Positions 8,775 through 17,830 are shown, counted from the stretch's first letter. The stretch: DNA of 64,000 bases from Pseudomonas oryzihabitans NBRC 102199 (GCF_000730625.1 NZ_BBIT01000017.1:1-64000), one strand, 5' to 3'. The notes: a model not told the origin generated them from the sequence alone. Made by a program: numbers and translations.

Positions 8775-9791
8775 ATGTTTCGCCGTCTTCTGCCGCTGCT
8801 CGCCGCCGGCCTGTTGTCCGTTGCCTCTCTCACCACCCAGGCGGCCACCGCCTATCCGCTGACCGTGCACAACTGCGGTCGTGAGCTGGTCTTCGAGCGC
8901 GCGCCCCAGCGGCTGGTCAGCCTCGGTCAGGCCAGCACCGAGTTGCTCTTGCGCCTGGGCGTGGGCGCGCGGCTGGTGGGCACCGGCGTCTGGTTCGGCG
9001 GCTTGCCCGCGGACCTGCAGGCGGCGGGCAAGGGCATTCCGCGGCTGGCCGACAACGCCCCCAGCTTCGAGGCCGTGGTCGGCACCCGGCCGGACCTGGT
9101 GGCGGCCCAGTACACCTATCACGTCGGCCCCGGTGGCGAGGTGGCGGACTTCCCGCGCTTCGCCAAGCTGGGCATCGCCGCCTATGTGGCGCCCAGCGAT
9201 TGCGAGGGCAAGGCGGTGACCGCCGATTCCAACAGCGATGGCAGCCGCAGCGCGCCCTTCGACATGCAGCTGGTGACCCGCGAAGCCCGCGAGCTGGCGG
9301 CCATCCTCGATGTGCAGCCGGCCGGCGAGCGTCTGGTCGCCGACCTGGACCGCCGTATCGCCGTCGCGGGCGAGCAGGCCAAAGCCGCCGGGGTGCAGGG
9401 CCGCTCGGTGCTGTTCTGGTTTTCCAGTCCGCGGCTGGAAGGGGATCCCTGGGTCGCCGGCAACCTCGGTGCGCCGGCCTGGATCGCCCGGGCCCTGGGG
9501 CTGCGCAACGTGGTCGACAGCGCCGAGGAATGGCCGGCGGTGAGCTGGGAGCGCATCGCCAGCCTGGACCCTGACTATATCGTCGTGGCGCGCATGGACC
9601 GGCGTCTCTACCCGGCCGATGACGTGGACAAGAAGCTGGCCTTCCTGCGCAGCGATCCCCTGACCCGCGAATTGCGCGCGGTACGCGAGAATCATCTGCT
9701 GGTGGTGGATGCCCCGACCCTCAATCCCTCGCTGCGGGTGGTGGACAGCGTCGAGACCCTGGCCGCCGACCTGGCCAAGCCGCAACCATGA
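8775..9791 (+). CDS. btuF: Cobalamin-type ABC transporter substrate-binding protein (BtuF-like)
   Basis: Periplasmic binding protein for a B12, cobinamide or cobalt-complex importer, 338 residues. A signal peptide (about residues 1-24, cleavage near TQAATA) precedes a TroA/BtuF-type two-lobe fold. The segments RLVSLGQASTELLLRLGVG and ASLDPDYIVVARMD are family-typical. ATG 8775 follows AAGGAGAG. The reading frame is open further upstream, but that part lies in the riboswitch. The gene is directly under the cobalamin riboswitch and overlaps the permease start by 4 nt. Family and context give the substrate class. The exact ligand cannot be read from sequence. Confidence 0.88.
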   Translation: MFRRLLPLLAAGLLSVASLTTQAATAYPLTVHNCGRELVFERAPQRLVSLGQASTELLLRLGVGARLVGTGVWFGGLPADLQAAGKGIPRLADNAPSFEAVVGTRPDLVAAQYTYHVGPGGEVADFPRFAKLGIAAYVAPSDCEGKAVTADSNSDGSRSAPFDMQLVTREARELAAILDVQPAGERLVADLDRRIAVAGEQAKAAGVQGRSVLFWFSSPRLEGDPWVAGNLGAPAWIARALGLRNVVDSAEEWPAVSWERIASLDPDYIVVARMDRRLYPADDVDKKLAFLRSDPLTRELRAVRENHLLVVDAPTLNPSLRVVDSVETLAADLAKPQP

Positions 9792-10822
9792 GTCTGCCCC
9801 TCGCGGCCGAAGGCGCCCGGCCCTGGCGCTGGCTGCTGGGCCTGGCCGCGGTGCTGGCGCTGGCGGCGAGCGTGGTGCTGGCGGCGTCCTTCGGCGAGAT
9901 GCCCATCGCGCCCCTGACCAGTCTGCAGGCCATCGCCAACGGCCTCGGCCTGGGGCCCTATCCGGTGGAGCGCATCGTCCAGGGCATCGTCTGGGAATAC
10001 CGCCTCAGTCGCGCCCTGGTGGCCGCCTGCTGCGGTGCGGGCCTGGCGGTCTCCGGCGCCATCCTTCAGGCGCTGCTGCGCAACGCCCTGGCCGAGCCCT
10101 ATGTGCTCGGCCTATCGGCCGGCGCCTCCACCGGCGCGGTGCTGGTGATGCTGCTGGGCGTCGGTGGCGGGGTGCTCGGCGTGTCCCTGGGTGCCTTTCT
10201 CGGCGCGGTGCTGGCCTTCGCCGTGGTGCTGCCCTTTCTCGGCAGCGGCGGCAGTACCCGCATCATCCTCGCCGGGGTGGCGGCTTCCCAGCTGTTCAAT
10301 GCTCTGACCGCCTATATCGTCGCCACCGCGGCCAATGCCGAGCAGGCGCGCAGCGTGATGTTCTGGCTGCTCGGCAGCCTGGCCGGGGTGCGCTGGCCGG
10401 ATGTCTGGCTGGCCGCCGGGGTGGTGCTCGCCGGGCTGCTGGTGTGCCTGGCCTGCGCCCGGGCGCTGGACGCCTTCGCCTTTGGCGAAGACGCCGCTGC
10501 CAGCCTCGGGGTGGCGGTGGGACCGCTGCGCCTGCTGCTGCTGGCCGTCACCGGCCTGATCACCGCCTGCCTGGTCAGCCTGGTGGGCGCGGTGGGCTTC
10601 GTCGGCCTGGTGATCCCCCATGTGGCGCGTTTCCTGGTGGGTCCGGGGCATGGCCGGCTGCTGCCCACCTGCGCCCTGATCGGCGCGCTGTTCATGGTGC
10701 TGGCCGACATCGTCGCCCGCACCCTGGTGGCCAAGCAGACCCTGCCCATTGGCGTGGTCACCGCCCTGGTGGGCGCCCCGGCCTTTGCCTTCATCCTCTA
10801 TCGCGCACGGGAGGTCCGATGA
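9788..10822 (+). CDS. btuC: FecCD-family ABC permease (BtuC-like)
   Basis: Inner-membrane permease of 344 residues with about ten hydrophobic helices, in the BtuC/FecCD family. Typical segments are SRALVAACCGAGLAVSGAIL, NALAEPYVLGLSAGASTGA, and the coupling region GAVGFVGLVIPHVARFLVGP that contacts the ATPase. It is the second gene of the riboswitch-controlled operon: ATGA overlap with the binding protein and 4-nt overlap with the ATPase. It presumably moves cobalamin or a corrinoid precursor into the cytoplasm. Confidence 0.9.
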   Translation: MSLPLAAEGARPWRWLLGLAAVLALAASVVLAASFGEMPIAPLTSLQAIANGLGLGPYPVERIVQGIVWEYRLSRALVAACCGAGLAVSGAILQALLRNALAEPYVLGLSAGASTGAVLVMLLGVGGGVLGVSLGAFLGAVLAFAVVLPFLGSGGSTRIILAGVAASQLFNALTAYIVATAANAEQARSVMFWLLGSLAGVRWPDVWLAAGVVLAGLLVCLACARALDAFAFGEDAAASLGVAVGPLRLLLLAVTGLITACLVSLVGAVGFVGLVIPHVARFLVGPGHGRLLPTCALIGALFMVLADIVARTLVAKQTLPIGVVTALVGAPAFAFILYRAREVR

Positions 10823-11583
10823 GCCTCGCTGCGCGCGACGTGGCCTGGAGCGCCGGCGGGCAGCCAATCCTCGCCGGGGTAACCCTCGCGGTGCCGCCGG
10901 GCGGGGTGCTCGGACTGCTCGGCCCCAATGGCTCGGGCAAGTCCAGTCTGCTGCGGCTGCTGGCCGGGCTGCGGCGGCCGGAGGAGGGTAGGGTCAGTCT
11001 CGACGGGACGCCGCTGGCCGAGTTGCGCCGGCGCGACCTGGCGCGCCGGGTCGCCCTGGTGGAGCAGCAGGCCGGTACCGAAGCCGATCTCTCGGTGGCC
11101 GAGGTGGTGCGCCTGGGGCGCACGCCCCATCGCGGCCTGCTCGATGCCTGGAGCGCGCGCGACGCCGAGGTTTGCCAGCGCGCCCTGGCCCAGGTCGGCC
11201 TGGTCGACAAGGCGGCACGGCGCTGGCACAGCCTCTCCGGCGGCGAGCGCCAGCGCGCCCAGATCGCCCGCGCCCTGGCCCAGGAGCCCAGCGAACTGCT
11301 GTTGGACGAACCCACCAACCACCTCGATATCCAGCACCAGCTCGAGATCCTCGACCTGGTCCGCCGCCTGCCGGCGACCTGCGTGCTGGCCATCCACGAT
11401 CTCAACCTGGCCGCGCTGTTCTGCGATCGCCTGGCGGTGCTGCGCGACGGCCGTCTGGTCGCCGAAGGCGCCCCCGGCGAGGTGCTGACGGCCGCGCTGA
11501 TCCAGCAGGTCTGGGGGGTGAGGGCGCAGGTGACGCTGGACGGTCCCGACGGTCGGCCGTCGATCCGCTATCGACTGGGCTGA
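10819..11583 (+). CDS. btuD: ABC transporter ATP-binding protein (BtuD/FecE-like)
   Basis: Cytoplasmic ATPase of 254 residues energising the BtuC-like permease. The Walker A motif is GPNGSGKSS (about residue 35), the ABC signature LSGGERQRAQIARAL, and Walker B LLLDEPTNHLD followed by the switch His in LAIHDLNLA. ATG 10819 overlaps the permease stop by 4 nt and has GGGAGG just upstream. The open frame upstream of this start is a shadow of the permease. Its 3' end overlaps the convergent Mpo1-like gene by 16 nt. Confidence 0.92.
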   Translation: MSLAARDVAWSAGGQPILAGVTLAVPPGGVLGLLGPNGSGKSSLLRLLAGLRRPEEGRVSLDGTPLAELRRRDLARRVALVEQQAGTEADLSVAEVVRLGRTPHRGLLDAWSARDAEVCQRALAQVGLVDKAARRWHSLSGGERQRAQIARALAQEPSELLLDEPTNHLDIQHQLEILDLVRRLPATCVLAIHDLNLAALFCDRLAVLRDGRLVAEGAPGEVLTAALIQQVWGVRAQVTLDGPDGRPSIRYRLG

Positions 11584-12086
11584 CGGCGCCGCACCGGGCC
11601 GGCCCGTTCTTCGATCGCCTGCCTGAGCTGCTGGCGGCCGCCCAGCCAGAAGACGGCTTCGGTGGCGATGAACAGCGGGCCGATGGCCAGGCCGGCCAGG
11701 TCGTCGAGAAAGGCCGGCTTGCGCCCCTCGTAGTGGTGGCCGACGAACTGGATGGCCCAGCCGATCAGGAACAGACCCAGCCCCCAGGCCAGCCAGACGC
11801 CGGTGGTCTGGGCCGCCAGCGCGGCACCTAGCCAGAGGGCGAGCGCGAGCAGGACGCTCATCAGCAGCCCCAACGGCCGATCCAGGCGCAGATAGAAGAG
11901 CGCCACCGTACCGGCCACCAGCACCGCGGGTGACAGCGGCCAGCCGGCCAGGCTGAAGACCGGTCGCGACAGCAGGATGGCCACCGCCAGCACGATCAGC
12001 AGGATGCCGGGGAAGTGGCTGGCGATATTGCGCGGATCGCGGTGGTAGCTCGCGTACTGGCTGAGATGATCTTCCAGGGTCTTCAT
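11568..12086 (-). CDS. Mpo1-like (DUF962) membrane protein
   Basis: Predicted membrane protein of about 172 residues related to the DUF962/YGL010w/Mpo1 family. The yeast member is an iron-dependent dioxygenase for 2-hydroxy fatty acids. Family marks are YASYHRDPRNIASHFPGI at the N-terminus and FVGHHYEGRKPAFLDDL near the C-terminus, with conserved histidines. Four hydrophobic segments lie between about residues 25 and 140. ATG 12086 (MKTLEDHL) is chosen over one 13 codons upstream by family similarity. The gene is convergent with the BtuD-like gene and overlaps it. Its function in Pseudomonas is not established. Confidence 0.82.
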   Translation of the reverse strand: MKTLEDHLSQYASYHRDPRNIASHFPGILLIVLAVAILLSRPVFSLAGWPLSPAVLVAGTVALFYLRLDRPLGLLMSVLLALALWLGAALAAQTTGVWLAWGLGLFLIGWAIQFVGHHYEGRKPAFLDDLAGLAIGPLFIATEAVFWLGGRQQLRQAIEERAGPVRRRQPSR

Positions 12087-12174
12087 CGACAGGCATCCAG
12101 GCGACTGGGCGGGAAGCCTCAGCATGCACCTGGAGGCCCCTGCGCGTCTGCGGGTGTCGGCAGAAATGCGATTG

Positions 12175-12202
12175 CGATAATCGCCCCCTCGCTCGATAAT
12201 CG
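12175..12202. promoter_or_regulatory. Putative PcaR operator pair upstream of pcaR
   Basis: Two copies of CGATAATCG at 12175-12183 and 12194-12202, start-to-start 19 bp. A degenerate third copy, CGATAACCG, overlaps the first codons of pcaR at 12235. The same pairs at the same spacing precede pcaK and pcaI, and the 9-mer matches the core of the PcaR site known from P. putida. The likely role here is autoregulation. Confidence 0.8.
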
Positions 12203-12229
12203 ATCAAAAGCCTGCCGAGGATAGGGTCG

Positions 12230-13084
12230 ATGGACGATAACCGCACCGCTCACGCCACCGGCCTGCCGCCACTGGCTGCGCCGCCCATCATCGCCTCGCC
12301 GGCCAAGCGCATCGAAGCCTTCACCGGCGACCCAAATTTCATGACCTCCCTGGCCCGCGGCCTGGCGGTCATCCACGCCTTCCAGGAGCGCAAGCGCCAG
12401 CTGACCATCGCCCAGATCAGCCATCGCACCGAGATCCCTCGCGCCGCGGTGCGTCGCTGCCTGCACACCCTGATGAAGCTGGGCTACGTCACCACCGACG
12501 GGCGCACCTATTCGCTGCTGCCCAAGGTGCTGACCCTGGGGCACGCCTATCTGTCGTCGACGCCGCTGGCGGTCACCGCCCAGCCGGTGCTCGATCGCCT
12601 GAGCGAACAACTGCACGAAGCCTGCTCCATGGCCACCCTGGAAGGCGACGAGATCCTCTACATCGCCCGCTCGGCCACGCCGCAGCGACTGATCTCGGTG
12701 GACCTCAGCGTCGGCAGCCGGCTGCCGGCCTATTGCACCTCCATGGGCCGCATCCTGCTCGCCGCCCTGGACGATGCCGCCCTGCACGACTACTTGGAAC
12801 ACGCCGACCTCCAGGCCAAGACCAGCCGTACCCTCTATCAGCCGCCGGCGCTCATCGAGTGCCTGGGCCAGGTGCGCCAGCAGGGGTACGTCATCGTCGA
12901 CCAGGAGCTGGAAGTGGGGCTGAGATCCCTGGCGGTGCCCCTGAGAGACGCCGCCGGCCAGGTGCTGGCGTCGCTCAATGTCGGCACCCACGCCAGTCGG
13001 GTCAGTCGCCAGGAGCTGGAGACGCGCTTCCTGCCGGTGCTCCTGGCGGCCAGCCAGGAATTGAGCACCCGGTTGTTTCACTAG
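12230..13084 (+). CDS. pcaR: IclR-family pca regulon activator PcaR
   Basis: Transcription factor of 284 residues that responds to beta-ketoadipate and activates pca genes. The N-terminal winged helix-turn-helix (about residues 40-105) contains LTIAQISHRTEIPRAAVRRC. The C-terminal IclR effector domain (about 120-280) includes YIARSATPQRLISVDLSVGS and PAYCTSMGRILLAAL. The gene stands alone, with its own operator pair ahead and the pcaK operators after it. Assignment as PcaR instead of another IclR member rests on the adjacent pcaK and the operators repeated at pcaI. Confidence 0.9.
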   Translation: MDDNRTAHATGLPPLAAPPIIASPAKRIEAFTGDPNFMTSLARGLAVIHAFQERKRQLTIAQISHRTEIPRAAVRRCLHTLMKLGYVTTDGRTYSLLPKVLTLGHAYLSSTPLAVTAQPVLDRLSEQLHEACSMATLEGDEILYIARSATPQRLISVDLSVGSRLPAYCTSMGRILLAALDDAALHDYLEHADLQAKTSRTLYQPPALIECLGQVRQQGYVIVDQELEVGLRSLAVPLRDAAGQVLASLNVGTHASRVSRQELETRFLPVLLAASQELSTRLFH

Positions 13085-13094
13085 CGAATCCGGT

Positions 13095-13122
13095 CGATTA
13101 TCGGCCATGTCGCCGATAATCG
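13095..13122. promoter_or_regulatory. Putative PcaR operator pair upstream of pcaK
   Basis: CGATTATCG at 13095-13103 and its complement CGATAATCG at 13114-13122, start-to-start 19 bp. They lie between the pcaR stop and the pcaK start, about 80 nt before pcaK. Spacing is identical to the pairs upstream of pcaR and pcaI. Confidence 0.82.
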
Positions 13123-13202
13123 AATTGTCAGCTGTCTGGGGTTGGACTTAACGTCGGCGCAGTGGCGCAACACGCCGATAACAACAACACGAGCAGACCA
13201 CC

Positions 13203-14579
13203 ATGACGCACACCCTCGCGGGCGCCGTGCCCCTGGCCGATTCCTCGGCCACGGCGACAGCCGGCACCCTGGACGTCCAGCAGTTCATCAATCGCCAGGC
13301 GCTGTCCGCCTACCAGTGGCGCATCGTCGCCCTGTGCTTTCTCATCGTCTTTCTCGACGGCCTCGACACCGCGGCCATGGGCTTCATCGCCCCGGCGCTG
13401 TCGGTGGAATGGGGCATCCCGCGGGCCAGCCTGGGGCCGGTGATGAGCGCCGCGCTGGGCGGCATGGTCTTTGGCGCCCTGGGTTCCGGGCCGCTGGCCG
13501 ATCGCTTCGGTCGCAAGGGCGTGCTGGTGGTCGCCACCTTCATCTTTGGCGGCTTCAGCCTGCTGTCGGCCTTCAGCAGCAACCTCGAACAGCTGGTGAT
13601 CCTGAGATTCCTCACCGGGCTGGGCCTGGGCGCCGCCATGCCCAACGCCACCACGCTGCTCTCGGAATACACCCCCGAGCGCCTCAAGTCGCTGCTGGTG
13701 ACCAGCATGTTCTGCGGCTTCAACCTGGGCATGGCCGGCGGCGGCTTCGTCTCGGCCTGGATGATCCCGGCCTATGGCTGGCACAGCCTGCTGGTGCTGG
13801 GCGGCGTGCTGCCCCTGGCGCTGGCCGTGGTGCTGCTGCTCTGGCTGCCGGAATCGGCGCGTTATCTGGTGGTGCACGGCAAGAGCGCCGAGCGCATCCG
13901 CCGGGTGCTGGCGCCCATCGGTCGCGAAGCCGCCGAGGCGCGGCACTTCGTGGTGCCCGAGCAGAAGTCGGTCAAGACCGGCAACGTCTTCGCGGTGATC
14001 TTCAACCGCAGCTACAGCGCCGGCACCCTGCTGCTGTGGCTGACCTATTTCATGGGCCTGGTGATCGTCTACCTGCTCACCAGCTGGCTGCCGACGCTGA
14101 TGCGCGACGCCGGCGCCAGCCTGGAGCAGGCCGCCCTGATCGGCGCGCTGTTCCAGTTCGGCGGGGTGCTCAGCGCGGTGTTCGTCGGCTGGGCCATGGA
14201 CAGATTCAACCCGCACAAGGTGATCGGCCTGTTCTATGTCCTGGCCGGCGTCTTCGCCTATTGCGTCGGCCAGAGCCTGGGCCAGGTCGCCCTGGTCGCC
14301 ACCCTGGTACTGGTGGCCGGCATGTGCATCAACGGCGCCCAGTCGGCCATGCCCTCGCTGGCGGCGCGTTACTACCCGACCCACGGCCGCGCCACCGGGG
14401 TGTCTTGGATGCTCGGCATCGGCCGCTTCGGCGCCATCACCGGCGCCTGGATGGGCGCGACCCTGCTGGGCCTGGGCTGGACCTTCACCCAGGTGCTCAC
14501 CGCGCTGCTCCTGCCGGCGGGTCTCGCGGCCTTGGCGGTGCTGATCAAGGGGGTGGTCAGTCACGCCGACGCGACCTGA
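13203..14579 (+). CDS. pcaK: 4-hydroxybenzoate transporter PcaK (MFS)
   Basis: Inner-membrane proton symporter of 458 residues in the aromatic acid:H+ symporter family. It takes up 4-hydroxybenzoate or protocatechuate and helps chemotaxis to them. It has 12 predicted helices. The family motif is in TM1, FLDGLDTAAMGFIAPAL with the acidic pair DGLD, and the MFS signature is GPLADRFGRKGVLV. ATG 13203 directly follows the operator-bearing intergenic region. The stop codon TGA is immediately followed by a repeated element (14579-14733). Confidence 0.92.
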   Translation: MTHTLAGAVPLADSSATATAGTLDVQQFINRQALSAYQWRIVALCFLIVFLDGLDTAAMGFIAPALSVEWGIPRASLGPVMSAALGGMVFGALGSGPLADRFGRKGVLVVATFIFGGFSLLSAFSSNLEQLVILRFLTGLGLGAAMPNATTLLSEYTPERLKSLLVTSMFCGFNLGMAGGGFVSAWMIPAYGWHSLLVLGGVLPLALAVVLLLWLPESARYLVVHGKSAERIRRVLAPIGREAAEARHFVVPEQKSVKTGNVFAVIFNRSYSAGTLLLWLTYFMGLVIVYLLTSWLPTLMRDAGASLEQAALIGALFQFGGVLSAVFVGWAMDRFNPHKVIGLFYVLAGVFAYCVGQSLGQVALVATLVLVAGMCINGAQSAMPSLAARYYPTHGRATGVSWMLGIGRFGAITGAWMGATLLGLGWTFTQVLTALLLPAGLAALAVLIKGVVSHADAT

Positions 14580-14733
14580 GAGCCCGCTCCTAATCTGCTG
14601 CGCGTCGGCCAAACTGCGTTGAAAAGGCCCTGGGTCGCCAGCCCGGTCGGAATGCTCATTTACCGTGGCTAACTCCGTTTCCTAGGGCCTTCGCCTTGTT
14701 TAGCTCTAGCTCGCGAGATTATAAGCGGGCTCT
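14579..14733 (+). repeat. 155-bp dispersed element with terminal inverted repeats, copy 1
   Basis: Ends AGAGCCCGCTCCTAATCT and its inverse (AGAGCCCGCTTATAATCT read from the other end) match at 16 of 18 positions. Related copies lie at 31846-32003 and about 33155-33301. Shared internal blocks are AATCTGCTGCGCGTCGGCCA and GGAATGCTCATTTACC. It starts on the last base of the pcaK stop codon. It has no coding capacity. It could be a MITE-like element or a structured transcription-end element. Confidence 0.8.
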
Positions 14734-14841
14734 GGGAGCGTGGCGGGCGCTAGGCGCAGGCGCTGCCACCGCGTAAAGTTGCACCCTTTGCATGCGCCGC
14801 AGTCACCCGTCTAGAGCGGGTGCAGACGTCCAAGGGGTTCC

Positions 14842-15960
14842 ATGAAAGGTTTCGCTCGCAGCGGGCAGTGGGCTGTCCGGCTGGTAACGCTTATCGCTTG
14901 CTTTCTGATTGCACCGGCCTTTGCCGAGACCCGGCAGGTGACCGACGTCCTCGGGCGCACGGTGACCATCGAGGCGCCGGCCAAGCGGGTGGTGCTGGGC
15001 TTCCACTATGGCGACTACCTGGCGGTCGGTGGCGAGCAGGCCTTCGACGCCGTGGTCGGTGTCTCCCGTGGGGCCTGGGAGCGCAAGGTGCCGGCCAACT
15101 GGGCGCTCAATGTCGCTCACCGACCTTCCCTGGCCAGCCTTCCCGATGTGGGCGAGACGGAAAACAACAGCTTCTCCGTGGAAAAGGTGCTCGCCCTCAA
15201 GCCGGATCTGGTGGTCCTGGCCGCCTGGCAATTCCAGGCGCTGGAGAGCGAGGTCAAGCGCCTGGAACAGCTCGGCATCCCGGTGGTGGCGATCGACTAC
15301 AACGCCCAGACCCTGGAGCGCCACCTGGCGTCCACCCGCCTGCTCGGGGTGATCACCGGCCAGGAGGCGCGCGCCACCGAGCTGGCCGACTTCTATGCCA
15401 AGGTGGTGCAGGACATCCAGACCCGCATCGCGGCGGCTCATCGCCCGAAACCACGGGTCTATGCCGAGTTCGGCAACAAGGGTCCGGCCGAATACTCCTT
15501 CACCTATGGCCGCAACATGTGGGGCGCCATGGTTACCCTGGCCGGTGGCGACAACATCGCCGCGCCCTTCATCCAGTGGTGGGGGGTGATGAATCCGGAG
15601 CAGGTGCTCCTGGCCCAGCCGGAGGTCATCTTCATCTCCGGGCGCGAGGACAACAGCAATCCCTCCGCCTTGCCCATGGGCCCCGGGGTCACCGCCGACG
15701 ACGCCCGCAGCCACCTGCGCGCCTTCATGCAGCGACCGGGCTGGGCCAATCTGCCGGCGATCCGCGACGGGCGTCTCTATGGCGTCTACCAAGGCGCCTC
15801 GCGCAGCCTGGAAGACTTCGCCATGCTGCAATTCATCGCCAAGCAGCTCTATCCGGATCTGTTCCAGGACGTGGATCCGATGGCCAACTACCGCGAGTAC
15901 TACCGCCGCTACATGCCGATCCAGCCCGAGGGCACCTTTGCCATAGGCCTGACGCCATGA
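14842..15960 (+). CDS. ABC transporter substrate-binding protein (iron-siderophore type)
   Basis: Periplasmic binding protein of 372 residues with a signal peptide (about 1-29, ending APAFAE) and a FecB/BtuF-type domain starting TRQVTDVLGRTVTIEAP. It contains LALKPDLVVLAAWQF and a long helical linker. It is the first gene of a binding protein-permease-ATPase operon facing a TonB-dependent siderophore receptor, which suggests a ferric-siderophore or related metal-chelate substrate. It overlaps the permease gene by 4 nt. The ligand cannot be determined from sequence, and a heme or corrinoid substrate is possible. Confidence 0.85.
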   Translation: MKGFARSGQWAVRLVTLIACFLIAPAFAETRQVTDVLGRTVTIEAPAKRVVLGFHYGDYLAVGGEQAFDAVVGVSRGAWERKVPANWALNVAHRPSLASLPDVGETENNSFSVEKVLALKPDLVVLAAWQFQALESEVKRLEQLGIPVVAIDYNAQTLERHLASTRLLGVITGQEARATELADFYAKVVQDIQTRIAAAHRPKPRVYAEFGNKGPAEYSFTYGRNMWGAMVTLAGGDNIAAPFIQWWGVMNPEQVLLAQPEVIFISGREDNSNPSALPMGPGVTADDARSHLRAFMQRPGWANLPAIRDGRLYGVYQGASRSLEDFAMLQFIAKQLYPDLFQDVDPMANYREYYRRYMPIQPEGTFAIGLTP

Positions 15961-17015
15961 GCGAGGCCGCGAACGCCAGCCACGGCAACGCCATCGCCGA
16001 GCAACGCGCCCGTGAGCGCCGCCGCTGGCGGGCCTGCGGGGTGTTTCTGCTGCTGACCCTGGCGGGTCTGGTGCTGGACATCGCCACCGGGCCGTCGCTG
16101 CTCTCGCCGCTGGAAGTGCTCAAGTCGCTGACCGGGCTCGGCGAGCGGCAGCCGATGACCGACGCCATCGTCCGCGACCTGCGCCTGCCGGTGGCGCTGA
16201 TGGCCCTGGCGGTGGGCGCCGCCCTCGGTGCGGGCGGGGCGCAGATGCAGACGCTGCTCAACAACCCCATGGCCAGTCCCTACACCCTGGGCATGGCCGC
16301 CGCCGCCGGCTGCGGCGCCGCCCTCAGCCTGGCGCTGGGCAGCTTCGGCCTGGGCGCGCTGATCGGGGTGCCGCTGGGCGCCTTCGCCTTCGCCATGCTG
16401 GCGGCGCTGTTTCTCTTCGCCCTGGCCTCGCTCAAGCGCACCGGCAGCGACACCATCATCCTCGGCGGCATCGCCCTGCTGTTCCTCTTCCAGTCGCTGC
16501 TGTCCCTGGTGCAATTCCTCTCCTCGCCGGAGCTGTCGCAGCAGATCCTCTTCTGGCTGTTTGGCAGCCTCGGTCGCGCCACCTGGACCACCCTGGCCAT
16601 CGTCGCCGGGGTGACCCTGCTGTGCTGCCTCCTGCTCCTGCGCGATGCCTGGAAGCTGGCTGCCCTGCGGCTGGGCGAGGCACGGGCCGAGAGCCTCGGC
16701 GTAAATATCCGCCGGCTGCGCCTCAAGGTGCTGATCCTGGTGGCGGTGATGACCGCCACGGCCACCAGCTTCGTCGGGGTGATCGGCTTCGTCGGCCTGG
16801 TCGCGCCCCATATCGCCCGCTGGCAGGTGGGCGAGGATCAGCGCTTCCTGCTGCCACTGTCGGCGATCTGCGGCGCCCTGATGCTGTCCTTCGCCTCGGT
16901 GCTGTCCAAGTCGATCCTGCCCGGGGCGCTGTTTCCGGTGGGCATCGTCACCGCCATCGTCGGGGTGCCCTTTCTGCTCTGGCTCATCTTCGCCCCCCGC
17001 AGGTCCAGCCCATGA
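15957..17015 (+). CDS. FecCD-family ABC permease
   Basis: Inner-membrane permease of 352 residues in the FecCD/BtuC family with about nine or ten helices. Typical blocks are DLRLPVALMALAVGAALGAG, NNPMASPYTLGMAAAAG and GVIGFVGLVAPHIARWQVG. It has an arginine-rich N-terminus (RARERRRWRACG) before the first helix. The start overlaps the binding-protein stop, and its stop overlaps the ATPase start, so the three are one translationally coupled operon. It presumably passes an iron chelate across the inner membrane. Confidence 0.9.
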   Translation: MSEAANASHGNAIAEQRARERRRWRACGVFLLLTLAGLVLDIATGPSLLSPLEVLKSLTGLGERQPMTDAIVRDLRLPVALMALAVGAALGAGGAQMQTLLNNPMASPYTLGMAAAAGCGAALSLALGSFGLGALIGVPLGAFAFAMLAALFLFALASLKRTGSDTIILGGIALLFLFQSLLSLVQFLSSPELSQQILFWLFGSLGRATWTTLAIVAGVTLLCCLLLLRDAWKLAALRLGEARAESLGVNIRRLRLKVLILVAVMTATATSFVGVIGFVGLVAPHIARWQVGEDQRFLLPLSAICGALMLSFASVLSKSILPGALFPVGIVTAIVGVPFLLWLIFAPRRSSP

Positions 17016-17809
17016 TCCGCCTCCAGGACCTCGCGCTGAAGCGCGGTGATCGTACCGTCATCTCCGGACTCTGCACCGAGCTGCACGCGGGGCAGGTGCA
17101 TGTGATCCTCGGCCCCAACGGCACCGGCAAGACCACCCTGCTGCGCGCCCTGGCCGGTGACCTGCCGCTGGCGGCCGGCCGGATCGAGCGCGGCGCCAGG
17201 CGGCTGGTGGCGGGGGCTTCGCTGCGTGGTCAGCGGGACGGCTGGCGCCAGGGCGTGGCCTACATGCCCCAGGATTCCCATGCCGAGGCGGCGCTGTCGG
17301 TGCTGGAGACGGTGGCCATGGGCAGCCTGGAACGGCTGACCCTGCACCTGGACGATGAGCTGCTGGAACGCGCGTTGGGCAAGCTCGACGAGGTGGGCAT
17401 CGGCCATCTGGCCTCGCGCCAGCTGGGCGCCCTGAGTGGCGGTCAGCGGCAACTGGTGTTCTTTGCCCAGGTGCTGATGCGCGAACCCGAGGTGATGCTG
17501 CTGGACGAACCGGTCAGCGCCCTGGATCTGCGGCACCAGATCAACCTGCTCGATCGCGTGCGCCACGAGACCCGCCTGCACCAGCGGGTGACCGTGGTGG
17601 TGCTGCACGACCTCAACCTGGCCTGCCAGTACGCCGATTCGCTGCTGGTGCTGGTCAACGGTGGCCTGCTGGCCGCCGGCCGACCCGCCGCCATCGTCAC
17701 CGCCGACCTGCTGGAAGCCACCTACGGCGTGGCGGTGGACATCCTCCACGACCGCCAGGGCCGCCCGGTGGTGCAGCCGCTGACCGGTCAGGCCTTCAGC
17801 GAGGCCTGA
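17012..17809 (+). CDS. ABC transporter ATP-binding protein (iron-siderophore type)
   Basis: ATPase of 265 residues. Walker A GPNGTGKTT is near residue 34, the signature is LSGGQRQLVFFAQ, and Walker B is MLLDEPVSALD followed by VVLHDLNLACQYAD. It belongs to the FecE/BtuD branch. ATG 17012 overlaps the permease stop by 4 nt. It is the last gene of the operon and is followed by a hairpin-rich repeat and the convergent TonB receptor gene. Confidence 0.92.
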   Translation: MIRLQDLALKRGDRTVISGLCTELHAGQVHVILGPNGTGKTTLLRALAGDLPLAAGRIERGARRLVAGASLRGQRDGWRQGVAYMPQDSHAEAALSVLETVAMGSLERLTLHLDDELLERALGKLDEVGIGHLASRQLGALSGGQRQLVFFAQVLMREPEVMLLDEPVSALDLRHQINLLDRVRHETRLHQRVTVVVLHDLNLACQYADSLLVLVNGGLLAAGRPAAIVTADLLEATYGVAVDILHDRQGRPVVQPLTGQAFSEA

Positions 17810-17830
17810 CTCTAGAGAGCCATAAAGCGG

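Noticed and set aside
14734-14841. Possible cobalamin riboswitch ahead of the second ABC importer
   Set aside because: A CACCCG-TCTAGAG-CGGGTG hairpin is present, but neither the GCCACTG box nor the upstream riboswitch core is found.
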